From: Peronospora farinosa
Taxonomy: Eukaryota > Oomycota > Peronosporomycetes > Peronosporales > Peronosporaceae
DNA length: 64,000 nucleotides
NCBI GenBank assembly: GCA_947646735.1
Contig: CANTFK010000848.1
Location: 124,001-188,000, forward strand
Direction: 5' to 3'
Part shown: in pieces, positions 54,794 to 64,000 of the stretch
Layout of the letters: each line of letters opens with the position of its first letter
How positions within the stretch are numbered: position 1 is the stretch's first letter
Position numbers and translations under genes: made by a program
The notes under the pieces: generated by a model
What the model was told of the DNA's origin: nothing
Databases searched by the model: none
The model's input: the letters and a program-made list of their open reading frames with translations, nothing else

Positions 54794-55465
54794 TGGGCTG
54801 GTTCAATTAGTAAGTTCAGGTGTATGGTTGTTTGATGTGGCTTTCTCCACTGACCATACTGACTAAAGACGCCACTTTCCATCAGAACATTCTAACAAAT
54901 ACTTACGTCTTCCTATCTCGAAGGAATCTTCGCACGCAATAAATGTAGAGGCGACAACGAACGGAAATTGCTCGCAGGTGCAGACAGGCTTTATTCAGTC
55001 CCTTATGAGGCAAGTCAGTTTGCTGCAGCCTGATAGATAAATTGAGGCGTCAACATGGTGAGCCGGCGAGTGAGGATCTGGGTGTGCAGTGCGGAGTCGT
55101 CTATAGCCTTCTCACGTTTTTTTAGTTTATTCCGTAGCAGCAAGACTTCACAAGCAGCTGACAGATGCGAAGGATCAGAGCTGAATTTGTCATTGGACTG
55201 AAGAATTTGTGAAGGAATCAAATGCAATGAAAAATAAAAGAACAGCTTCCGCTAGATGTTGAGCGACACAGGTCACCGTTAACACAAAAGCCTGCAACAT
55301 CAGCAATGGAGAGAACCTGTCACACTTATCACTGCGCAGGTGAGTGTCGTTGGTCCTGTAATACAGTAATACAGAGTAGGTAATAGAGAACACGGAACAC
55401 TTTCTTCCCACTGAGCAACTTTGGGATTGAGGAGGGAAAAACCTCGTAGGTGACAACCCCCTCTG
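54794..55465. other. Intergenic, 3' flank of aspartyl aminopeptidase and edge of copia B
   Basis: No gene is seen. The copia B LTR probably begins somewhere between 55100 and 55470, but its left edge cannot be set because the partner LTR lies outside the window. Confidence 0.35.
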
Positions 55466-55593
55466 TTAGACTAGACTACAGTAGATACCAACAGGTATAC
55501 CTCAACTGTCAACTGTAACGATGCGTCCCAGCATCATACGACTAACTGTTCGATGTCCCACCTAGAATCAGGGACACGACATCTTGTACTTCG

Positions 55594-58081
55594 TCACACT
55601 CCCACTTCGTTGTTTCTGATGTCTTGTGGTGTGGTAGTCGTAGGCACTGGTACAATATTCAACATATGCCGTAACTTCTTAAATTGCGTCGGGCCAAGAG
55701 GCTTGGTTAAGATGTCTGCCACCATGTCTTCTGATGGGCAGTATACCAAAGCAAACTCGTCGTTCTCCACATAATCTCTTATCTTGTGGTACTTGAGATC
55801 TACACTCTTCACTTTGTAGTCCCCTGTGTTTGCTTCGATCACTTTTATAGCCGCTTGATTATCTTCATATAGAATAGTTCTTTTGCGCCTCACTCCAAGC
55901 TCCTTACACATATTGTGCGTCCACATTATCATAGTGCTGCATTCAGCCGCAGCCACAAATTCCGAACAGCATGTATCATCTGTAATCAATCTTTGTTTAT
56001 GGCTTGTATATGCGTAAGTACAACCCTCCATTTGTAGTACATATCCAGTCACAGAGCGTCGATCATCTCTTTCATTTCCCAAATCAGCATCAGCATATGC
56101 CACAATCTGCACGTCGATTGTAGGTCTTGATGCGTTTACATACACATCCTTCGGTACTCTTGTCTTGTTAGACAACGTCCAAAGTAGTCCGTAGTCAGAT
56201 GATCCTCTCAAATAACGGAACACTCTTTTTACTAAGACATAGTGCTCTCTCGTATAGCAATTCAGAAATTTGCCCAACGTTCGCACTGCGTTGGCAATAT
56301 CTGGACGCGTGCATTGGACTAAATATTGTAACGATCCCACAATTTGGCGATAATCCATATCTGGATCTGGGTCTACACACACTGGTTCCACATCCGGGTT
56401 TCCTGGCATCGGAAAGTTGCCTTGCACTTGTGGTGTAGGAACAGGCTTACACTTTGTCATTTTAAACCGTGTTAAAATCTTCTCAATGTAGCCGTGTTGG
56501 GTAATCGACATCCGACACCCTAGCATGTATGATATCTCCATTCCAAGTAAATGCTTTACAGGACCCAAGTCCTTAATTTTAAACTTGCTTCGCAGCTGTA
56601 CTAAAACCATCTCAATGTCGGATTCCGTTCCCACAATTAAGAGATCATCCACATATACGGTAATGTAGACTTTGTTCTCTCCCACTGTTCGCACATATAC
56701 ACCTGCATCCATTTTCGTACGTCGAAACCCGCACTTCCTTAAATACTCATCCAGCATTTTTTTTACCAGATACGAGGTGCTTGTCGTTAGCCATATAGAC
56801 TTTGTAACAGCTTGCAAACGCGACCAGAACCATCATTAAAGTAATCGGGCTGTTCCATATAGATATATACATCATCGAGAGGCCCATTCAAAAATGCTGT
56901 CACAAAATCAATTTGGCGACAAGGCAGGCCCAAGAACAGAGCGAGAAGCAAAACAAATTTCACGGACTCAGCCTTCGCTACTGGAGCGTAGGTCTCCCAA
57001 AAGTTGACACCAAACTCTTGCTGGCATCCCTTAATCGTAATTCGCGTGCGATACCGGCACACGTCGCCTTGCGCATTTCGTTTGCGCACAAATATCCACT
57101 TATTCTTTAGAATCTTTACCCCCGAAGGCCGATCCACTAGCTCCCATACGTGATTACGCATCAATTCGTCATACTCAGTCTCAAGAGTTTTTATCCATTG
57201 CTTTGCATCAGGGGCACTCAAAGCTTCGGTAACGGACATGGGCTCAAGCAGTTCATTCACTGCTTGAATGACTAGGGCTGCAGAAATATTCAGTTCATAA
57301 TCCGATAGACGTACATTTTGTCGTCGTACTCGGGTAGACCGCCGAAAAGCCGCCTCAGGGTCATTTCCAGCTTTCATTTCACCGGGTCTAACAATAACAG
57401 GTCTTTTTTCTTCTGCTTCTTCCTCAAAAGGTGTGGGAGTCTGTCCCATATCACTCATGCCCAGGTAATCATCGTCAGCACTGAGAGCTGGCAGGCAAGT
57501 CGAAGGCACAGAGCCTCGGCGGTTAGACCGATCTCCCGTGTTACGACAAGGGGCAGGCATACTGCGGTTAGACAAGTCCATGCCACCTTCTCTGCCGCCT
57601 TCTCCTCCATCAGTGACGATGCGATACCAATTGGGACTGTATCCAGCTAGACCACGATAACGATACGACCCCATCTCAGCCTGTGCTGGACTTGCCGTTC
57701 GCTCACGACACGACCCCATCTCAGCCTGTGCTGGACTTGCCGTTCGATCACGACACGACCCCATCTCAGCCTGTGCTGGACTTGCCGTTCGATCACGACA
57801 CGACCCCATCTCAGCCTGTGCTGGACTTGCCGTGCGATCACGACACGACCCCATCGCAGCCTCTGCTGGACTTGCCGTGCGATCACGACACGACCCCATC
57901 GCAGCCTCTGCTGGACTTGCCGTTCGATCACGACACGACCCCATCTCAGCCTGTGCTGGACTTGCCGTGCGATCACGACACGACCCCATCTCAGTATCTG
58001 CTGGACTTGCCGCTCGTGGACGTGACGACCGAGCATTAGCCCTTGCTAATCTCGTCGGATTCTCGCTCAACAATACGCTTC
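55594..58081 (-). pseudogene. Copia B reverse transcriptase, RNase H and integrase-RT linker
   Basis: The linker holds eight 15-residue repeats (next entry). The reverse transcriptase starts WIKTLETEYDELMRNHVWELVDRP, then KNKWIFVRKRNAQGD and RQIDFVTAFLNGPLDD. A frameshift follows SLYG at about 56800. The next frame continues with ITVYVDDLLIVG and YRQIVGSLQYLVQCTRPDIA. The RNase H follows with AYADADLGNERDDRRSVTGYVL and ILYEDNQAAIKV, ending ADILTKPLGPTQF. The stop TGA coincides with the first bases of the LTR. Confidence 0.88.
57666..58025. repeat. 45-bp minisatellite inside copia B pol
   Basis: Eight units of 45 bp (starting CGACCCCATCTCAGCCTGTG, the last unit diverged) encode 15-residue repeats such as TASPAQAEMGSCRDR on the minus strand. 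Because 45 is a multiple of 3, the repeat stays open; at least one plus-strand frame is open too. Confidence 0.9.
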
Positions 58082-59492
58082 TGTGGTGAAGTGCTTTCCT
58101 AAATTGTGAAGAATCTAGGGTCCCGTTGGATTGAAGGGACAAGGGGCCGTGGACTAGGGAGAAGGGACCACGCACCAGAGAGAACGGACCGGAGATAAAG
58201 GGAACCTCGTAGTGAAGCGACCGTTGGCTGAGAATTCGAAAGACAAACACAGGAGAGGTCATTACCAGGGTAACGTTTAACCTGTACCGAAGGGAGTCGA
58301 CCATGGCCCTCATTGGTCGACCCGGTCCCTCATTGGTCAAACAGGTCCCTCATCGGTAGACCTGGGTCCCTCATCGGTAGACCTCGGCCCCTCATCGGTC
58401 GACCCGGTCCCTCGTTGGTAGACCTGGGTCCCTCATCGGTAGACCCGGTACCTCGTCGGTAGACCTGGGTCCCTCATTGGTCGAACAGGTTCCTCATCGA
58501 TAGAACTGGGTCCCTCATTGGTCGACCAGGTCCCTCATCGGTAGACCTGGGTCCCTCATTGGTCGACCAGGTCCCTCATTGGTCGACCCGGTCCCTCATT
58601 GGTCGACCCGGTCCCTCATCGGTAGACCTGGGTCCCTCATTGGTCGACCAGGCCCCTCGGGGTTCAGCCACTCCTGACCAGTTAATACAAGGATCAGACC
58701 AGTCGACGCAAGGAATCAGAGCTTCAGGCAAGGATAGAGTAAAGGAGTTAAAAGGATAGGACTATATTAAATACTACTCAATTTGCGATCTACTTGGCAA
58801 GTCTTCGTCGCGCTGTAAAGGAACTCTAGTCTGGCCACACGCCTGTTCCGGGGAAGGGATATATTTGGCCCCCCCCGTTGAAGACAGGCGTGTGGTCCGA
58901 CACAAGTGCGAGCTGAACCTCACGTGGCACGACTCCGTCACCCAAGAAGAACTTGCTCTAAGCTACTCACTGTTCCGGGAAGGGATGAATTTTGGCCCCC
59001 CGTCGAAGACAGTTGTGTAGCGAAGTTCAAGTGTGAATAGAGCTCCAGGATATATTTGGCCTGTGAGCTCGTTCGAGTAGCAACACCCCCCAAGACCCGC
59101 TATCGGAAGCGGTCTCCCTCACCTCAAGGTCCGGGAGCAACGTAAAGGTCAGGTGGTTAATACCCCTGAAACAGAAGGAAAAGGCCAGGGACGACAAGCG
59201 CCCCTGAAGAATTTGGCTCTAAGTCCACTCTCGACAAGGTCGATCGAGTGGCCACCTACCGGCCCACCGAGTGAAGCATATCCACTCGAGGCCCCCCAGG
59301 TCTACCTCCCTCAAGGCAGACATCTACATCGTCACCAAGTCCTCCGAAGAGTGCAACCCGCCAGCCGACGGGTACACAAGGTGAGAGAAGGTTCATACGC
59401 GGCATCGGGGTACCCCCTCCGACAGTCGGCAGTCCGGCACAGTGAGTGGTTTGGGGTCTCATCATACAATTTTGAGAACCCACTCCACCACA
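58082..59492 (+). repeat. 5' LTR of the Gag-only element
   Basis: The 1411-bp LTR carries 20-21-bp minisatellite units at about 58310-58660, many with GGTCGACC. A hairpin with 12-bp arms (CCACACGCCTGT at 58835-58846, complement at 58884-58895) follows. It is 82 bp longer than the 3' copy, about four minisatellite units. Confidence 0.9.
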
Positions 59493-60353
59493 ATGGTGCG
59501 CGTGCCCGGATCTTCGGAAGACGCGGGATTTCACCGCGAGTCCCAAGACGATAAAGATGTTCAAGTCAAGAAGGAGCACAAGACCGAAGAGTCGCTGGAA
59601 GACCGATCGCCAGTGACTCAAGAAGAAACAAACAAAGGATCGAAGGACCGACCGGGCCTTGGGAGGGGCCCGGTCAACATGGTCGAGGTTGAATTCATTG
59701 AAGAAAAACCTAAATACCCTCCCTATGTCCTCGTAGAGGACACCTTGGGTCATGACGCCTATCATGATCCAGAGGACCATCAGCCGACGGTGAAAACCGA
59801 GAGGCTAAGGTCCCCGAAAAACAAAAAAACAAAGATCGCGCAGTCCAAGCCGACGAAGTTCCGGATGAAGGCACCCGGAAACAGCAAGTCGATAGGCCCC
59901 GAGAAGGCAGGACTGGCGTCATGGACAGACGCTGATGTCACGAGGGCCTATCACCAACGCAAGCTGAACGCGTTCCTGGAGAGCGACCCCGTCGCAAAGA
60001 TCCTGGAGATCCGGCAGCTGGGTCAACTCACTGGGCCGGTGTCGATCCTGCCACGGCTGCACTCCGTCACGGACGCGATCACAGCGCTGGTCACCATGCT
60101 TCGTGAAGCGAACATGGTCGCAGGGCGGCTCGACCCGGATGACCTGCTATCCCTGGGATTCGACAGAATCACAAAAGCGTTAGAACATATACACAAGCGT
60201 CTGTCGATCCTAGTTGGTACCACGCCAGCAACGGAACACCCACCTCTGGTGACACCCACACAAACACGGTCCAAGGACAGCCAGATGACGCTTCAAGACA
60301 TTACGGTGGATCCTCACATGTCCGGAGCCGCCGTTCACCCAGGGGCGAATTAA
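59493..60353 (+). CDS. Gag-like protein of the Gag-only element
   Basis: From the ATG at 59493 the frame gives 286 residues (MVRVPGSSEDAGFHRE). It has a charged N-terminal half and a helical block, WTDADVTRAYHQRKLNAFLESDPVAKILEIRQLGQL. More helices follow (HSVTDAITALVTMLREANMV, DRITKALEHIHKRLSILVG). No zinc knuckle and no recognised family are seen. Gag is inferred from position behind the primer site. The open frame also extends upstream into the LTR, to 59442. Confidence 0.6.
   Translation: MVRVPGSSEDAGFHRESQDDKDVQVKKEHKTEESLEDRSPVTQEETNKGSKDRPGLGRGPVNMVEVEFIEEKPKYPPYVLVEDTLGHDAYHDPEDHQPTVKTERLRSPKNKKTKIAQSKPTKFRMKAPGNSKSIGPEKAGLASWTDADVTRAYHQRKLNAFLESDPVAKILEIRQLGQLTGPVSILPRLHSVTDAITALVTMLREANMVAGRLDPDDLLSLGFDRITKALEHIHKRLSILVGTTPATEHPPLVTPTQTRSKDSQMTLQDITVDPHMSGAAVHPGAN
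59494..59511 (+). other. Candidate primer-binding site
   Basis: TGGTGCGCGTGCCCGGAT starts one base after the LTR end. It begins TGG, as expected for pairing with the CCA end of a tRNA. The ATG of the Gag-like frame (59493) overlaps it. Confidence 0.5.
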
Positions 60354-61164
60354 GGCCCATCCCAACACCTGACGTCAAGCGGCCAAATAGCAGCAGCAAC
60401 ATGTTCCCCAGGATCGTCCTCGACTGGGTCGGTCACTAGGATGCCCCTAGGCCCTACTGGAGCGGCGCTGCTCCAGGCCCGAGCGCGCAGCGCGGAACAG
60501 GAACCACGTGGTCTCGGAACGGCGACGCGTGGCAAGAATGAAAATCATTCCGATTTTCAGCCAATGGAAAATCAGCAAGTAAAAAAGTTGGAATTTGCTC
60601 TGCCCCGTGACGAAGACGCTGGGGGGGGGAGGGCCTACCTACCCGGTAGGCGATCTGCAGACCCTCTTCGACGCGGCGATGGCAAGATTTTTGAATGAAC
60701 GCCAAGTACCGCGGGCACACCCAAACGCGAGTGTAGCAGGAGGAAGACCAGGGGCGCGAAGCAGGAACAGCGAGCTCACGAAACGGTGACGCGTGGACGA
60801 CCAACAAAATTTCAGGTTTCTGATTGGTTGAATTTTCAGCCAATAGAAAACTCCTTGGATGGTTGGTCATGGTCCCTCGCCGGTCGACCTCGGCCCCTCG
60901 TCGATAGATTCGGTCTCTCATTGGTAGACGTGGGTCCCTCGTCGGTCGACCTCGGCCTCTCGTCGGTAGACCCGGTCCCTCGTTGGTAGACCTGGGTCCT
61001 TCAAGAATTTAGCTCAATGTATCGAAGACTGAAACCAAGCTGGAGTGACCCAGGTTGGCCACGGACTACCTAAGAAAGAGCAAGCAGAAAACCCTACGTG
61101 ATTGACGAGGGAATACATGCGCGTGCTCAAGCCGCTGTACGGCTGAGCAAGTGCAAGGGGCGGC
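60354..61164. other. Non-coding internal part of the Gag-only element
   Basis: No convincing protein is seen after the Gag-like stop. About seven more units of the GGTCGACC-type minisatellite lie at about 60868-61005. The purine-rich tract precedes the 3' LTR. Confidence 0.55.
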
Positions 61165-62493
61165 TGTGGTGAAGTGCTTTCCTAAATTGTGAAGAATCTA
61201 GGGTCCCGTTGGATTGAAGGGACAAGGGGCCGTGGACTAGGGAGAAGGGACCACGCACCAGAGAGAACGGACCGGAGATAAAGGGAACCTCGGAGTGAAG
61301 CGACCGTTGGCTGAGAATTCGAAAGACAAACAAAGGAGGGGTCATTACCAGGGTAACGTTTAACCTGTACCGAAGGGAGTCGACCATGGCCCTCATTGGT
61401 CGACCCGGTCCCTCATTGGTCAAACAGGTCCCTCATCGGTAGACCTGGGTCCCTCATCGGTAGACCTCGGCCCCTCATCGGTCGACCCGGTCCCTCGTTG
61501 GTAGACCTGGGTCCCTCATCGGTAGACCCGGTACCTCGTCGGTAGACCTGGGTCCCTCATTAATCGAACAGGTTCCTCATCGATAGACCTGGGTCCCTCA
61601 TTGGTCGACCAGGTCCCTCATCGGTAGACCTGGGTCCCTCATTGGTCGACCAGGCCCCTCGGGGTTCAGCCACTCCTGACCAGTTAATACAAGGATCAGA
61701 CCAGTCGACGCAAGGAATCAGAGCTTCAGGCAAGGATAGAGTAAAGGAGTTAAAAGGATAGGACTATATTAAATACTACTCAATTTGCGATCTACTTGGC
61801 AAGTCTTCGTCGCGCTGTAAAGGAACTCTAGTCTGGCCACACGCCTGTTCCGGGGAAGGGATATATTTGGCCCCCCCCGTTGAAGACAGGCGTGTGGTCC
61901 GACACAAGTGCGAGCTGAACCTCACGTGGCACGACTCCGTCACCCAAGAAGAACTTGCTCTAAGCTACTCACTGTTCCGGGAAGGGATGAATTTTGGCCC
62001 CCCGTCGAAGACAGTTGTGTAGCGAAGTTCAAGTGTGAATAGAGCTCCAGGATATATTTGGCCTGTGAGCTCGTTCGAGTAGCAACACCCCCCAAGACCC
62101 GCTATCGGAAGCGGTCTCCCTCACCTCAAGGTCCGGGAGCAACGTAAAGGTCAGGTGGTTAATACCCCTGAAACAGAAGGAAAAGGCCAGGGACGACAAG
62201 CGCCCTGAAGAATTTGGCTCTAAGTCCACTCTCGACAAGGTCGATCGAGTGGCCACCTACCGGCCCACCGAGTGAAGCATATCCACTCGAGGCCCCCCAG
62301 GTCTACCTCCCTCAAGGCAGACATCTACATCGTCACCAAGTCCTCCGAAGAGTGCAACCCGCCAGCCGACGGGTACACAAGGTGAGAGAAGGTTCATACG
62401 CGGCATCGGGGTACCCCCTCCGACAGTCGGCAGTCCGGCACAGTGAGTGGTTTGGGGTCTCATCATACAATTTTGAGAACCCACTCCACCACA
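61165..62493 (+). repeat. 3' LTR of the Gag-only element
   Basis: This 1329-bp partner of 58082-59492 has fewer minisatellite units (about 61391-61656). The rest is nearly identical. Confidence 0.9.
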
Positions 62494-62497
62494 CTTC

Positions 62498-64000
62498 CAG
62501 GCCCCCCAGCCCATGCTGGCACGCCATCGTTTGGAGCATCATCTACTGATACTAAGCCACCACGACTGTTACAGTCATGACGACAACACCTCTTCTTACG
62601 ATGTCCTATGTTACTTGGCGATCCCAAAGCCAATGCACTACTCGGTGCAGTGAAGAAACCTCCCACGCGAACATACGGGATCGTGGTAGATAGGGTAAAC
62701 TTGCCATGACAATACCGATTTAAGAGCAGCCTGTCGATATATGCCCGGTCAATTGTCCAAGCCTCCACAAACTGTACAGTGCGCAACTCTTGAATAGTTC
62801 CCGAACGCGCATCCAAAATACGATAACCGATCGAATTCTTCGCGTAGCCAAGAAAGATCGCCGGTTTACCGGGATTTTCTAATTTAGTTTTCCGTACAAT
62901 CTTCTGAGTAAATACGAACACTAAACAACCCCATATCCGGACATTTGATAAATCAGGACGTTTTCCAAAACGTCGAGTATATGGTGTGTCACTATCCAAA
63001 GCTTCACTGGGTATGATATTTAATATCTCCAACGCAAATGTAAATGCATCGCCCCATAACAGATCCGGCATGTCCACCGTTGTAAGCAAACTGCGTACAC
63101 GGGACATCACGATGCCGTTCATCCGTTCAACTAAGCCATTCTCCTCTGGGCTATATGCATTAGTCCACAAAAAGTCCACTCCGTGTTGGCGAAGGAACTG
63201 TTTCAATTGTCTGTTCACAAGTTCCCTTCCTTGGTCAGTGGAAAACACTTGAATGTGATGGCCTTGTGCCATAAGCCATGCCAAATGAGAAATTAGACTG
63301 TCGTAGCCTCTCGTTTTTCTTTGAGTAAAAACCCCCATACGTAACGTGTTGCCTCATCTTGAATGAGCTGGAAGTGTTTATACCCGTCATACGTACCCAC
63401 ACCAATGTAGCACATATCAGACATTAGCTTCTGATATGGTACTGTCGACCGTGTAGTTACTAAGTTTTTGTATGACATTCGCTGCATACGTATGTCCAGC
63501 ATCGGTTTCTCGGGGTACGAACGTTCCCAGTCATAGCCAAACCATGCACTGTATTGTTTCGTATCATCCGCTGCAAGGCCCCATAATTTATGTGACCAAG
63601 GCGGGTATGCCATAACGCGAAAACTCGCTCATTAGCATGTGAAAGGGACTTCACTTGGCTCACCGGGATAGCGAAGGATATGAGGCGATAACGACCATGT
63701 TTTTTCACTAATTGCAGTAGCAAATTACCTTTTTTCAGCCAAGCGCATTGCTGTTGCTTGAACTTGAGAAAGTCCCATCCATCTTGTTCCAGCCTATCCA
63801 AGCTCAACAAATTTGTTGTTCCAGTCGGTGTGCAAAGGACGTTCGATAAAGAAAGGGAATTCATAGCATGAGGGGGAGTCTCATTCCTTACTCTGAGTTC
63901 CACTTCCCCAATCTGTTCTGTAAATTGGGAAGCTTTGCCTTCCCAGTCAAACACCATCGGTCCATCATTGAATCGCAAATTCATCAGAATCTCCTTCTTC
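62498..64000 (-). pseudogene. Copia B GAG-pre-integrase and integrase
   Basis: GAG-pre-integrase (FALWHTRLGHINYGALQRM) is at 63460-63984. The integrase core follows in shifted frames: GVGTYDGYKHFQLIQDEATRY, then FSTDQGRELVNRQLKQF and YSPEENGLVERMNGIV. It ends LDSDTPYTRRFGKRPDLSNVRIWGC and continues into the linker. At least one frameshift lies near 63300. The window ends before the zinc knuckle and protease. Confidence 0.85.

Larger units (their letters stand above)
58082..62493 (+). mobile_element. Gag-only (TR-GAG-like) LTR retrotransposon inserted in copia B
   Basis: Direct repeats at 58082-59492 and 61165-62493 start TGTGGTGAAGTGC and end CACTCCACCACA. The flanking target duplication is CTTC (58078-58081 and 62494-62497). 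Removing the element and one CTTC leaves the copia linker in frame. The internal part (59493-61164) has a candidate primer-binding site right after the first LTR, one open frame and a purine tract (AAGGGGCGGC) before the second LTR. There is no protease, reverse transcriptase or integrase, so it must be moved by another element. The LTRs differ by only a few substitutions, so the insertion is young. Confidence 0.87.
55466..64000 (-). mobile_element. Second Ty1/copia element (copia B), minus strand, interrupted and cut by window edge
   Basis: The minus strand carries GAG-pre-integrase, integrase, reverse transcriptase (VYVDDLLIVG) and RNase H, ending at 55594. A purine-rich GTGGGAGTG precedes the LTR-like TGACGAAG. 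A Gag-only LTR element is inserted at 58082-62493. The element continues past 64000, where Gag and protease should lie. Its pol is much better preserved than that of copia A but has at least one frameshift, near 56800. The left limit is approximate. Confidence 0.88.

Noticed and set aside
57666..58025. Regularly repeated units resembling a CRISPR array
   Set aside because: The units are contiguous with no unique spacers and are in frame within copia pol; the genome is eukaryotic.

Overview
This window looks like nuclear DNA of an oomycete (Peronosporales-type: Phytophthora or a downy mildew). The evidence is short introns of roughly 70-145 nt, a secreted family-3 glycoside hydrolase beside transposons, a fragment resembling the N-terminal domain of Crinkler (CRN) effectors, tandem multi-PH-domain proteins, and heavy nested Ty1/copia and Ty3/gypsy content. 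The species cannot be fixed from this sequence alone. Gene islands alternate with transposon islands.

Layout. 1-7348: a decayed, minus-strand Ty1/copia element whose RNase H region is split by two nested solo LTRs (561-2877, containing 1531-2648). 7593-21799: a dense gene island with a GON4L-like SANT protein, an RRM protein, a METTL2/6/8-type tRNA methyltransferase, ETF-ubiquinone oxidoreductase, an Enhancer-of-zeste H3K27 methyltransferase (13 exons, minus strand) and RNA polymerase III subunit RPC3. 22959-33923: a transposon island with a copia LTR, a copia gag broken by a young 8.3-kb Ty3/gypsy chromovirus (23744-32025, perfect 5-bp target duplication), a CRN-like fragment and a copia integrase fragment. 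34151-54793: a second gene island with a GH3 glycosidase, an unknown protein, three tandem PH-domain genes, an unknown minus-strand gene, 3-hydroxyisobutyryl-CoA hydrolase, GFAT, propionyl-CoA carboxylase beta and aspartyl aminopeptidase. 55466-64000: a second minus-strand copia element split by a 4.4-kb LTR element (58082-62493) that encodes only a Gag-like protein.

How the genes relate. ETF-QO, HIBCH and PCCB are mitochondrial enzymes of branched-chain amino acid and propionate oxidation. GFAT feeds the UDP-GlcNAc pathway. E(z) and the GON4L-like protein are chromatin regulators, and RPC3 belongs to Pol III. The PH genes probably arose by tandem duplication; two of the three end in a CaaX prenylation box.

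Main points for a second look: a gypsy LTR built almost entirely of consecutive hairpins; an antisense open frame with its own TATA box inside that element; the Gag-only LTR family with palindrome-bearing minisatellites and 4-bp target duplications; paired E2F-type palindromes 20 bp apart in an intron; GFAT with a 68-residue presequence in front of its catalytic cysteine; and a GC-AG intron in PCCB. Exon structures were worked out by hand from splice signals and reading-frame continuity.
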